Assembly: GCA_007131555.1 (NCBI GenBank)
Contig: SLQH01000127.1
Coordinates: forward strand, 1-14,210
Source of the DNA: Planctomycetota bacterium
Lineage (GTDB): Bacteria; Planctomycetota; UBA11346
Direction of reading: 5' to 3'
Length of the DNA stretch: 14,210 nt
Below, piece by piece: positions 6,725-14,166 of this stretch (positions are counted from its first letter, which is position 1; the number at the start of each line of letters is the position of its first letter). Made by a program: the position numbers and the translations under genes. The notes below the pieces were generated by a model. It saw only the letters and a list, made by a program, of their open reading frames with translations, had not been told where the DNA came from and made no database searches.

Positions 6725-8197
6725 ATGAATAACGATGAACAGTTGCGGGTTCTTCATGTCGCCAGCGAGGTGTTGCCGTTGTGCAAGACCGGCGGCCTGG
6801 CTGATGTCGTAGCGGCCTTGCCGGCGGCCCTGGTTGCTGCTGGGCATGATGCCCGCATCGTGATTCCCGGTTATCGCACGGCGCTGGCTGCCGCCGCCGC
6901 CATGGATGTCGACTGGCATCACCATCCGGTGACCATCGAGGTTGGTGGGGTCGACCATCAGGTCGGCATTGGCGTGGTCCAGCTGGGCGCGGTCACCTGC
7001 TACCTGCTGGCCTGTGACGAACTCTTTGATCGCGATGGCATTTACGGACCGACGCCGGATAGCGACTATGAGGACAACGCCCGTCGCTTCGCGGTCTTCG
7101 CCAAGGCCGCCCTGGCCCTGCCGCGCTGTGTCGGCTGGGTGCCCCAGGTGATCCACGCCCATGACTGGCAGGCCGGTTTCGTGCCGGTGATCCGGGAGCG
7201 CGGGTTTGGCCGTGACCTGCCCGCCACCCGGACCGTGTTCACCATCCACAACATCGCCTACCAGGGCCAGTTCGCGGCCGACCACATGCGGCTGTTCGGC
7301 CTTGATGGCTGGCTGTACAACCCCATGCATCTCGAACACCATGGTGGCATCAACGCCCTCAAGGCAGGCGTGGTGTTCGCTGATCAGGTGACCACGGTGT
7401 CGCGGCGCTATGCCGAGGAGATCCAGACCGCCGACTACGGCTGGGGTCTTGAGGAGGTCCTGCGCCACCACGCCTACAAGCTGCGGGGTATCACCAACGG
7501 CATCGATGTGGGGGTTTGGGATCCGGCCACCGATCCCCATCTGCCGGCCCATTTCACCGCCACCCGCATGGCCGGCAAGAAACGCTGCCGTCAGGCCCTG
7601 GCCGAGGAGATGGGTCTGGTCCCCACTGACGACTCGGTGTGCATGGTCGGGATCGTCAGCCGTCTGGTCTCACAGAAGGGCCTGAACCTGGTCATCGAGG
7701 CGGTGTCGCCCTACATCCTTGATGGGCGCATGCAGTTGGTGGTCTTGGGCGCCGGCGATCCGGCCTGCGAGTACGCCCTGCGCACTCTTCAGGGCCGTCA
7801 TCATGGCTGGGTCTGCTTCTGGCACGGCTACAACGAGGGTCTGGCCCATCGCATCGAGGCCGGTTGCGACCTGTTCCTGATGCCCTCGCTCTACGAGCCC
7901 TGCGGCCTCAACCAGATGTACAGTCTGCGCTACGGCACCCTGCCCCTGGTGCGCCATACCGGCGGCCTGGCTGACACCGTGATCGATGTCACCGACCGCC
8001 AGCGGGGCAACGGTTTCACCTTCGGCCCCTTCGATGTCGGCCACTTCTCCAGTGTGCTCGACCGGGCCCTGGGCCTGTATCGCCACTATCCACGTGAATG
8101 GCAGGCCGCCCGCCGTCGGGCCATGGCTGCCGACCTGTCGTGGACCAGGGTGGCCGAGGAGTACATCGGGCTGTACCGCAGCATGGTCTACGCCTGA
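6725..8197 (+). CDS. glgA: Glycogen synthase (ADP-glucose type)
   Basis: Adds glucose from ADP-glucose to growing alpha-1,4-glucan chains, the elongation step of glycogen synthesis, in the cytoplasm. 490 residues, the normal length for GT5 GlgA. The N-terminus LRVLHVASEVLPLCKTGGLA carries the substrate-binding Lys21-x-Gly-Gly loop. Further blocks are HAHDWQAGF, VFTIHNIAYQGQF, GITNGIDVGVWDPATD, VSRLVSQKGL and the GT-B C-terminal motif YEPCGLNQMYSLRYG followed by HTGGLADTV. The ATG at 6725 gives the family-typical N-terminus. An in-frame ATG at 6713 is equally possible because neither has a strong ribosome binding site. It is divergent from infC (176-bp gap) and no other glycogen gene is in view. 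A palindromic repeat lies 91 bp downstream. Confidence 0.96.
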   Translation: MNNDEQLRVLHVASEVLPLCKTGGLADVVAALPAALVAAGHDARIVIPGYRTALAAAAAMDVDWHHHPVTIEVGGVDHQVGIGVVQLGAVTCYLLACDELFDRDGIYGPTPDSDYEDNARRFAVFAKAALALPRCVGWVPQVIHAHDWQAGFVPVIRERGFGRDLPATRTVFTIHNIAYQGQFAADHMRLFGLDGWLYNPMHLEHHGGINALKAGVVFADQVTTVSRRYAEEIQTADYGWGLEEVLRHHAYKLRGITNGIDVGVWDPATDPHLPAHFTATRMAGKKRCRQALAEEMGLVPTDDSVCMVGIVSRLVSQKGLNLVIEAVSPYILDGRMQLVVLGAGDPACEYALRTLQGRHHGWVCFWHGYNEGLAHRIEAGCDLFLMPSLYEPCGLNQMYSLRYGTLPLVRHTGGLADTVIDVTDRQRGNGFTFGPFDVGHFSSVLDRALGLYRHYPREWQAARRRAMAADLSWTRVAEEYIGLYRSMVYA

Positions 8198-8288
8198 GGG
8201 CGCTGTGTGCCTCTGGCGGCTTTTGTCGAGGCTCACCAGGGCTGATCTGTAATACGCGGCGCAGGCGGGATATCACTTGGCATATGTC

Positions 8289-8452
8289 ACCCTAAATCCG
8301 GTTGTAGGCTTTAGGCTGGAGACTGTAGGGCTGCTGCACAAGTCGATATAGACAGATTCAGGCTTTCACCCAGAAGGTGAACTGGTTCTGTCTGCGCATA
8401 TCCGCTTGAGGAGCAACCCTAAGGTCCAAAGCCCAACTGCCGTTTTTAGGGT
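8289..8452 (-). repeat. Long palindromic element, copy 2
   Basis: 164 bp, inverted relative to copy 1 at 843-1012. The ends are ACCCTAAATCCGG at 8289 and CCGTTTTTAGGGT at 8452, forming terminal inverted repeats. The arms pair nearly throughout, for example AGGGCTGCT (8328-8336) with the complementary AGCAACCCT (8412-8420). The central hairpin 8350-8393 has arms AGACAGA and TCTGTCT, an inner TTCACC/GGTGAA stem and a TTCTG loop. TCA lies directly outside CCCTAAA and TTTAGGG on both sides. It sits between glgA and the downstream propeller gene, ending only 40 bp before that gene's start codon. Confidence 0.8.
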
Positions 8453-8492
8453 CACCGTCCCAGTCCGCCTCGTCGCGGATCACGGAGGAAAT

Positions 8493-10694
8493 ATGCAGTC
8501 CTTGTTGCGGATGTGTCTGGTCCTGGGCATGGCCACGGCGGCCCTGGCTGAGGATTCCTGGCAGGTCACCATGGCCAGCCTGTGGGGCGATGGTGCCAAG
8601 CAGGAGATGCGGGCGGTGGCGGTTGATGACGCCGGCATCGCCTATGTCGGTGGGGCCCCGCACCGGGTCGTGCCTGGAGCCGGACAACGGAACTGGTTCG
8701 CCGCCGCGACCGGGCCGGGCTCGATCATGGCTGTGGACACCGCCCTGGGTGAGGTGTTGTGGACAGCCCCAGTGCCCCATCTGGTCCAGGATCTGGTTAT
8801 GGCCCATGACGGCTATCTGCTGGTCCTGGCCGGCGGGGTGCACAAGATCGATCTGCAACAGGACACGGTGCTGTGGTCGGTAGGCGGTGGTGGCCGGCGG
8901 GTCCTCTGTGATGGTGCCGGTGGGGCCTGGACCTTTGATGGTCGTCAGGCCCGCCATCTTGATGATCAGGGCCAGCAGGTCCGTTCAGTGCCCATTCGTG
9001 GTCGTGATCTTGCTGTTGATACCAAGGGCGAGCGCTTGTTCACCTGTGGCTGGAACAGCGGTCGCAGCACCATCAAGCAACGCAATCCGGTCCATGTGCC
9101 CTGGGTGCGGGCCTTTGACTTCGACGGCAATCGGCTGTGGCAGATGTGGGGCTTCACCCCGACCCAGGTCGATGAGGTCGGCGACATGGCCGACAGTCAT
9201 CCCCAGCGCTTGTTCTTCTCTGCCAATGGCCATCTCTACATGTTCGGCGACAGCGATGGCGGCAATACCCCCTATCGTCACAGTCCGCATCAACCGGGTG
9301 GTTCTGTCGGCGATGCCTTGCGAGGCACCCCGTTCAACCAGATGTGGCGGGCCTTCCGTAGCGTGCGCATGCTGTTCGTGGCCCGTATTGATCCCGCTAC
9401 CGGCAATGTTCTGCGCGGGTCCTTCTTCTACGGCATGTGGCATAACGACGAACAGAACCGCGATGAGATCGGCGATGCCGAGGCCTTGGGTCTGTATGTC
9501 GACGCCCAGGACCGGGTCTACCTGACCGGGGTCATGCGCTGCGCCCCGCCTCGTACGGCTCATGCCGTGCATCGTCAGGCGGCCCCGGTCGATCGTCGGG
9601 GCTATTGGAACAACCGGGTGGCCACAGATGAGGCCTACCTGGCCATCATCGATGATGATTTCACGACCCTCTCCTTTGCTTCGGGCTTCAACCAGAACGG
9701 TAGCCCACGGGCATGGTCCCGAGGTCTGGCAGTGGCCGCTGGTGGTGACGGAGCGGTGATGGTGGGGACGGTCCGCATTCCAGAGGAGACGCATGCTGTT
9801 GAGGATCTGCATTATCTGCACGCCCCCGTACAGGATCAATGGGGCGGCGACCACGATGGCTATGTTGCCGTGCTGCATCGTGGGGATCACAGTCTGGATC
9901 CGGTCGGCCATGTCCGCCGCACGGTGGCTGCGGTGATGACAGGCATTGATGATGAGCGGGTGTCTCTGTTGACCTCAGCTGAGGTGTTTGCGCCATGGCC
10001 CAAGACTGTGTCAGAGAGTGACGATCCCCTGGGACAGCGTCTACGGGACCTGATGGGGCGACTGGAGTCACAAGTGATGGGTCGTATCGCCAATCGTCAG
10101 CGGCGAGACCCCTATGCTGCCCTGCATGCCTATACAGCCGTCGTCGAGGCCTGGTCAGGGGCACCCCTGGCTGAAGCTGCGGCTGAACAGATAACGGCCT
10201 TGCGTGACGATCCAGTGGTGCGTGTTGACCTGAAGGCCGGGCAGGACCGGGATCAGGCATTAGGGATTCTTGACGGCTTGCAGGAGGTGCCTCGCGCTGA
10301 GATGGAGTCGCTGCTGGACCGCGCCTACGCCCAGCGCAATGGCCGGGTTCTACAACGTTTCCAAGGTGCCGCCCAGGCCATGCATCAACGGTTTCCAGAC
10401 CATCGGTTCACTGAGGAGGTGCTTGCCGTGGCCGCCCAATATGCGGTGCCGGTGACCGCCCATGATCAGGAATTGGTCGGTCATTACGGGGCCCTGATGC
10501 AATTGCGTCAGCAATTGCGTTTTGTGCGCGGTGTCCGATCCAGCTATGAGGATCCGCGTTTCAGGGCGATGAATGAGGCGGTTCTCAATGAGATGCAGTC
10601 CGTGTTGCGCACCATGCGCCGCATGGATGCTCGCCATGTCTTCACCGGTGGTGCTGAAGACCTCCTGGCGGCCTTGGACATGGTGAGCGATTGA
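8493..10694 (+). CDS. Secreted beta-propeller protein with helical C-terminal region, function unknown
   Basis: 733 residues. MQSLLRMCLVLGMATAALA is a signal peptide, with probable cleavage after ALA. Residues about 30-480 are propeller-like repeats of the form MAVDTALGEVLWTA, VRAFDFDGNRLWQMWG, FVARIDPATGNVLRG, GLYVDAQDRVYLTGV and GLAVAAGGDGAVMVGT, resembling SBBP/PQQ-type blades. Residues about 510-733 are predicted mostly helical (YAALHAYTAVVEAWSGAPLA; LMQLRQQLRFVRGVRSSYED) with no motif I recognise. The start at 8493 is supported by GGAGG at 8484-8488 and by the signal peptide. An in-frame extension to 8406 would be translated repeat sequence and is rejected. It may share the glgA promoter or use one inside the repeat. 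It converges on pheA with 18 bp between. Substrate and partner are unknown. Confidence 0.85.
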   Translation: MQSLLRMCLVLGMATAALAEDSWQVTMASLWGDGAKQEMRAVAVDDAGIAYVGGAPHRVVPGAGQRNWFAAATGPGSIMAVDTALGEVLWTAPVPHLVQDLVMAHDGYLLVLAGGVHKIDLQQDTVLWSVGGGGRRVLCDGAGGAWTFDGRQARHLDDQGQQVRSVPIRGRDLAVDTKGERLFTCGWNSGRSTIKQRNPVHVPWVRAFDFDGNRLWQMWGFTPTQVDEVGDMADSHPQRLFFSANGHLYMFGDSDGGNTPYRHSPHQPGGSVGDALRGTPFNQMWRAFRSVRMLFVARIDPATGNVLRGSFFYGMWHNDEQNRDEIGDAEALGLYVDAQDRVYLTGVMRCAPPRTAHAVHRQAAPVDRRGYWNNRVATDEAYLAIIDDDFTTLSFASGFNQNGSPRAWSRGLAVAAGGDGAVMVGTVRIPEETHAVEDLHYLHAPVQDQWGGDHDGYVAVLHRGDHSLDPVGHVRRTVAAVMTGIDDERVSLLTSAEVFAPWPKTVSESDDPLGQRLRDLMGRLESQVMGRIANRQRRDPYAALHAYTAVVEAWSGAPLAEAAAEQITALRDDPVVRVDLKAGQDRDQALGILDGLQEVPRAEMESLLDRAYAQRNGRVLQRFQGAAQAMHQRFPDHRFTEEVLAVAAQYAVPVTAHDQELVGHYGALMQLRQQLRFVRGVRSSYEDPRFRAMNEAVLNEMQSVLRTMRRMDARHVFTGGAEDLLAALDMVSD

Positions 10695-10712
10695 CCGCGG
10701 TGCTGTCGATGC

Positions 10713-11804
10713 TCAGCCATTGAGCGGCGTGGTGGCCTGGGGATAGCTGCCGAGGACCTGGAGGGTCGAGGTCATCGTCGCCAGTTGTTCAAGGGCCGCT
10801 TTGACCGGAGCATCATGGTGGTGGGCCAGGATGTCGATGAAGAACAGGTATTCCCAGGGTTGGCGGCGGCTGGGTCGGCTTTCGATACGCGACAGGGAAA
10901 TGCCGGCCTCGTGGAAGGGTAGCAGGGCCTGGTAGAGGGCGCCGGGGCGGTCCTGGATGGCGAACATCAGGCTGGTCTTGTCGTGACCGGTCGGTTGGGC
11001 AGCCTTGGCGCGCTCGGCCAGAACGACGAAGCGGGTGGTGTTGGTCGGATTGTCTTCAATGTCCTCGGCGATGATGTGCAGGCCGAACTCCTCGGCCGCT
11101 TCCCGGTTGCCGATGGCCGCACCGCCGGGTTCCTGGGCCACCCGTTGGGCGGCCTTGGTGGTGCTGCCGACCTCGATCAGTTCGGCTCCCGGCATATGGC
11201 CGGCGAGCCAGCGCTGACATTGACCGAAGACGGTGTGCTTGGAGTAGATCCGCTGAATCGGGTCATCAGGATCGGCCGCCATCAGATGATGACGGATGCG
11301 CAGGGTCATCTCGCTGACGATCTGCAGCGGGGTATTGAGCAGGCGGTCGCTGGTGTCGCTGATGCCGCCATCAGTGCTGTTCTCAATAGGCACCACGCCG
11401 TAGTCGGCGTTGCCGCGCTCGACCTCGGCGAAGACCTCGGCGATGGTGGCGGCCCCCTGGTAGCTGACTCCGTGACCGAACTTGCGCCGGGCGGCGAGAT
11501 GGGTGAAGGACCCCGGTTCAGCGAAGTGGCAGATCCGCAGGGGCCGTTCCAGGGCCAGACTGCCAGACATGATCTCCCGCCAGATGGCCTGGAGACAAGC
11601 ATCCGGCAGGGGGCCGGCATTGCGGGCGGCGACCCGGGTCAGCACTTCCTGCTCGCGATGCGGCACGAATACCGCCCCGCCGTCTGAGGCCTTGGCCTGA
11701 CCGACTTCCAGGGCGATGGCAGCGCGTTGGTTGAGCAGTTCCACCAATTGGTCATCGATGGCGTCGATACGCTCACGGCACTGGGTCAGATCAGGCTGGG
11801 ACAC
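10713..11804 (-). CDS. pheA: Fused chorismate mutase / prephenate dehydratase (P-protein)
   Basis: Turns chorismate into prephenate and then phenylpyruvate, the committed steps to phenylalanine. 363 residues, the usual bifunctional length. An AroQ-type helical chorismate mutase domain covers about 5-88 (CRERIDAIDDQLVELLNQRA). Prephenate dehydratase covers about 90-265 with FAEPGSFTHLAA (94-105), VPIENSTDGGISDT (138-151) and the Thr-Arg-Phe motif at 257-259. A C-terminal ACT domain covers about 277-352, with GAL (288-290) and ESRPSR (308-313), the residues that sense phenylalanine. Feedback inhibition is therefore expected. The start is GTG at 11802-11804 with GGGAG 8 bases upstream. It follows greA by 87 bp on the same strand, and no leader peptide rich in Phe was seen. 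Confidence 0.96.
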   Translation of the reverse strand: MSQPDLTQCRERIDAIDDQLVELLNQRAAIALEVGQAKASDGGAVFVPHREQEVLTRVAARNAGPLPDACLQAIWREIMSGSLALERPLRICHFAEPGSFTHLAARRKFGHGVSYQGAATIAEVFAEVERGNADYGVVPIENSTDGGISDTSDRLLNTPLQIVSEMTLRIRHHLMAADPDDPIQRIYSKHTVFGQCQRWLAGHMPGAELIEVGSTTKAAQRVAQEPGGAAIGNREAAEEFGLHIIAEDIEDNPTNTTRFVVLAERAKAAQPTGHDKTSLMFAIQDRPGALYQALLPFHEAGISLSRIESRPSRRQPWEYLFFIDILAHHHDAPVKAALEQLATMTSTLQVLGSYPQATTPLNG

Positions 11805-11891
11805 AGGCGTCTCTCCCTTCAGATCGGGTCATGACATGCTAACCCACCATCGGGAAGACCCAAGAGGCTGCCGGCCGGCTCGCGACAGGGT

Positions 11892-12362
11892 TCAGTCGTA
11901 GCGGATGGCCTTGATGATGTAGGTCAGCACTCCGGCTGGAGCATTGACCGACACCTCTTCGCCGACCCGATGCCCGATCATCGCCTGGCCCATTGGTGAG
12001 GTGGTCAGGATGCGGTTCTCCAGAGGGTCGTCCTCACCCTCGCCGACCAGAAACCAGTCCTCAACCTCGCCGTCGCCACTGTCCTCAAGGGTCACGATGG
12101 CGCCGAAGGCGACGCTGTCCTTGTCGATCATGCTGTCATCGATCACGACGGCATGAGCGAGTTTGGATTTCAGTTCACCGATCCTGGCCTGGAGATGTCC
12201 CAATTCCTCACGTGCGGCGTGATATTCGGCATTTTCGCGCAAATCACCCTTTTCACGTGCTTCGGCGATGGCGGCACGCAGTTCCGGTACCCGGGCCTCA
12301 AGGGCCTGGACCTCGGCACTGAGGTTGCGCTTGCCTTCACTGGTGACCGGGATGCTAGCCAT
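11892..12362 (-). CDS. greA: Transcription elongation factor GreA
   Basis: Enters the secondary channel of RNA polymerase and stimulates cleavage of backtracked RNA. 156 residues, normal for the family. The N-terminal antiparallel coiled coil (about 10-75) carries the tip acidic residues in GDLRENAEYHAA, Asp40 and Glu43, which coordinate the catalytic Mg ion. The C-terminal FKBP-like domain includes ILTTSPMGQAMIGHRVGEEV and ends VLTYIIKAIRYD. The ATG at 12360-12362 has AGGAG at 12369-12373 with a 6-base spacer. Its leader holds a very stable stem-loop, described separately. pheA follows on the same strand and may be cotranscribed, because no T-tract terminator lies between them. Confidence 0.96.
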   Translation of the reverse strand: MASIPVTSEGKRNLSAEVQALEARVPELRAAIAEAREKGDLRENAEYHAAREELGHLQARIGELKSKLAHAVVIDDSMIDKDSVAFGAIVTLEDSGDGEVEDWFLVGEGEDDPLENRILTTSPMGQAMIGHRVGEEVSVNAPAGVLTYIIKAIRYD

Positions 12363-12400
12363 GATGAACTCCTGGACGATGGGTGGATGTCTGCCGACAA

Positions 12401-12438
12401 GTGATGCACCGGAGCCGTTGTCGGCCCCGGTGCATCAC
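12401..12438 (-). promoter_or_regulatory. Very stable stem-loop upstream of greA
   Basis: GTGATGCACCGG (12401-12412) pairs perfectly with CCGGTGCATCAC (12427-12438), and an inner GCCG-TTGT-CGGC stem caps it after one mismatch. It lies 38 bp before the greA start. No T-run follows on either strand, so it is not a standard intrinsic terminator. It could be a leader RNA structure or a palindromic operator. Confidence 0.6.
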
Positions 12439-12463
12439 AGGTGATATGGAATTGGTCAATACC

Positions 12464-12493
12464 GACGGCCGGAGACTGTCGTCGCCGGCCGTC
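12464..12493. promoter_or_regulatory. GC-rich stem-loop between the plsX terminator and greA
   Basis: GACGGCCGG (12464-12472) and CCGGCCGTC (12485-12493) form a perfect 9-bp stem with a 12-base loop. It directly follows the plsX terminator T-run when read on the minus strand. It may back up termination, or lie at the start of the greA transcription unit. On the minus strand a TTGACC hexamer lies just past it (12453-12458), but no good -10 partner was found. Confidence 0.45.
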
Positions 12494-12497
12494 ACGC

Positions 12498-12527
12498 AAA
12501 AAAAAGAGCGCAGGTCGCAACCTGCGC
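12498..12527 (-). terminator. Rho-independent terminator after plsX
   Basis: Read on the minus strand, GCGCAGGT-TGCG-ACCTGCGC is a perfect 8-bp stem with a 4-base loop. It is followed by TC and then eight T residues (A-run at 12498-12505 on the plus strand). It lies 73 bp past the plsX stop and should end the rpmF-plsX transcript. Confidence 0.92.
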
Positions 12528-12600
12528 CCATATTGATGTGTTGTCAAATGGCAATTATACGTGCCGGGATCGCAGGATCAAGCCTGATTTTGCGGGCGCG

Positions 12601-13608
12601 TCAAGAGGCCCTGCTGGCGGCCATGTGTTGGCGTAGATGCAGCATGACAGAACTGCTCACACAGCGGGCAGCCTGACACAAGGCGTGGAATACCGCGACG
12701 CGAGAACTGCGTCCATGGCCGATGACGGTGATGCCACCGACCCCCAGCAGCAGACAGCCGCCGACCAGGCTCCAATGGGTGCGCTGGCGGACGCGCTCGA
12801 AAGCCGGCTTCATCATCAGGCCACCGAGCTTGGTGCGGAGCTGACGCATGGTCTCCTGGCGGATGATGGCCCCCAGGGTTGACGCCAGACCTTCGCTGGT
12901 CTTGAGCAGGACGTTGCCGGTAAAGCCGTCGCAGACGACGATGTCGACGATGCCCTGGTAGATGTCGTTGCCCTCGACGTTGCCGACCAGGTTGACATCG
13001 GTGGCGGCCAGTTGCTTGGCGGTCTTGGCGATGAGGTCGTCGCCTTTGCCCTCCTCGGCACCGATCGACAAGATGCCGACACTGGGACGATCAATGCCGA
13101 GATAGTGATGCAACAGGGTCGAGGCCATCTCGGCGAACTGAGTCAGATGCTCAGCCTTGCCGACGGCATTGGCGCCGGTGTCGATGACCCAGGTATGGCG
13201 TTGCGGGTCGATGGTCGGCAGGGGGGTGATGATGCCGGCCCGGCGCACGCCTTTGATGCGGCGCAGGTGCAACTGGGCGGCCGCGACGCTGCAGGCGGTA
13301 TTGCCGCACAGGACCATGGCATCGGCGCTGCCGTCCTTGACCATGCGAGCGCAGCGATTCATGCTGTCATCAGGTTTGTCACGCAGGGCCGAGATCTTCT
13401 CGGCCATGGTGATCACCTGATCAGCATGCTCGATGAGGATGCGGTCATTGGCCGCAGCCCCTTCGCTGGCCAGAGCGGCCTCAATGACCGGGGTCTGTCC
13501 GACCAGGATGACCTGATGGTCAGGATGCTGGGCGGTATAGTCGAGGGCGCCCTGGACCATTGCTTGCGGGGCTTGATCGCCGCCCATGGCGTCAATGGCA
13601 AGACGCAT
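12601..13608 (-). CDS. plsX: Phosphate acyltransferase PlsX
   Basis: Makes acyl-phosphate from acyl-ACP, the acyl donor for PlsY in phospholipid synthesis, working at the inner face of the membrane. 335 residues, normal length. The N-terminal signature MRLAIDAMGGDQAP is present. The conserved LCGNTACSVAAAQLHLRRIK block is followed by ITPLPT, then IGAEEGKGD, NVEGNDIYQGIVDIVVCDGF with TGNVLLKTSEG after it, and the C-terminal GVGGITVIGHGRSS. The ATG at 13606-13608 follows GAGGAA (13614-13619) with a 5-base spacer. It lies 100 bp after rpmF, the standard pairing. The usual next gene fabH is absent and a strong terminator ends the unit, so this cluster is shorter than in many bacteria. Confidence 0.96.
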   Translation of the reverse strand: MRLAIDAMGGDQAPQAMVQGALDYTAQHPDHQVILVGQTPVIEAALASEGAAANDRILIEHADQVITMAEKISALRDKPDDSMNRCARMVKDGSADAMVLCGNTACSVAAAQLHLRRIKGVRRAGIITPLPTIDPQRHTWVIDTGANAVGKAEHLTQFAEMASTLLHHYLGIDRPSVGILSIGAEEGKGDDLIAKTAKQLAATDVNLVGNVEGNDIYQGIVDIVVCDGFTGNVLLKTSEGLASTLGAIIRQETMRQLRTKLGGLMMKPAFERVRQRTHWSLVGGCLLLGVGGITVIGHGRSSRVAVFHALCQAARCVSSSVMLHLRQHMAASRAS

Positions 13609-13640
13609 GCCTGTTCCTCGCGGTCCTTGGGAAGAAGAGT

Positions 13641-13661
13641 CCCCCGGCGGAGTACCGGGGG
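13641..13661. promoter_or_regulatory. GC-rich hairpin between rpmF and plsX
   Basis: CCCCCGG (13641-13647) and CCGGGGG (13655-13661) form a perfect 7-bp stem with a 7-base loop. On the minus strand it is followed by a pyrimidine-rich ACTCTTCTTCCC but no T-run. It could attenuate transcription or mark an RNA processing point, letting rpmF be expressed more than plsX. Confidence 0.45.
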
Positions 13662-13708
13662 AGACGGGTTGTCAAGGTGCCCATGACAGGGCATGACTCA
13701 GCAACGGA

Positions 13709-13906
13709 TCAGCTGTCTTCTGGGGTCTCTTCCTCATTGAAGAGGACCTGCTTGCCATTGTAGAAGCCGGTGCGCAGATCGACGTGATGAGGTCGATGGA
13801 CGCTCTTGGTCAGGCGATCAATGGCCATGGCTGGGGCGCTCAGGGCCAGATGGCTGCGGCGCATGTTACGACGACCAGTGGTATGACGCTTCTTCGGTAC
13901 GGCCAT
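13709..13906 (-). CDS. rpmF: 50S ribosomal protein L32 (cysteine-free type)
   Basis: Small protein of the large ribosomal subunit. 65 residues, slightly long for the family. It begins MAVPKKRHTTGRRNMRRSHL, the conserved basic N-terminus, followed by ALSAPAMAIDRLTKSVHRPHH and ending TGFYNGKQVLFNEEETPEDS. The four zinc-binding cysteines of the other L32 class are all missing, as in the E. coli protein, so it should not need zinc. The acidic C-terminal tail after KQVLF is an addition relative to E. coli L32. The ATG at 13904-13906 gives the family N-terminus and has GAGG at 13912-13915 with a 5-base spacer. A longer frame exists upstream, but the extra residues do not resemble L32. plsX follows on the same strand. 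Confidence 0.96.
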   Translation of the reverse strand: MAVPKKRHTTGRRNMRRSHLALSAPAMAIDRLTKSVHRPHHVDLRTGFYNGKQVLFNEEETPEDS

Positions 13907-13938
13907 GGGAACCTCGCTTGTCGACGGCTGGAGGAGCG

Positions 13939-14002
13939 GCGTGCTTGCCGCCCAATCCCCGATCTGGGGCAAGCACGCTAGGACCAATGTCGGGTCTGTC
14001 AA
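13939..14002 (-). promoter_or_regulatory. Probable rpmF promoter overlapped by an inverted repeat
   Basis: On the minus strand, TTGACA (13997-14002) is followed after 16 bases by TAGCGT (13975-13980), a perfect -35 and a weak -10. The -10 and the expected start point fall in the arm of an exact 11-bp inverted repeat: GCGTGCTTGCC at 13939-13949 and GGCAAGCACGC at 13968-13978. If this promoter is used, the repeat is more likely an operator than a full RNA hairpin. If transcription starts further upstream, it is a leader hairpin about 33 bases before the rpmF start. Confidence 0.4.
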
Positions 14003-14166
14003 GGGCGATGCTGCGGGGGCAGACTGGGGCGGTCCACGACTTTGCTTGGTTCATGGCCGCGCCCAGGACGACTGGACGTGGCAGTCTATCCCCTACAGAG
14101 ACCTAGTGTGGTGACCCATAAATAACTCCCATAAGTCTTCGCCTCGCATGGCATCTGCTTCGTTGC

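Noticed and set aside
6665..7552. Long minus-strand open frame (295 codons) opposite glgA
   Set aside because: The plus strand carries unmistakable glycogen synthase motifs; the antisense frame is a by-product of codon use.
8289..8452. CCCTAAA/TTTAGGG ends resembling telomeric repeats
   Set aside because: Single copies at the element ends, not tandem arrays, in a clearly bacterial context. Chance resemblance.
8406..8492. N-terminal extension of the propeller protein
   Set aside because: The extra residues are translated from the palindromic element and would bury the signal peptide; the start at 8493 has GGAGG at the right distance.
8985..9911. Long minus-strand open frame (308 codons) opposite the propeller gene
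   Set aside because: No ribosome binding site or family motif; the plus-strand frame has a signal peptide and a strong Shine-Dalgarno.
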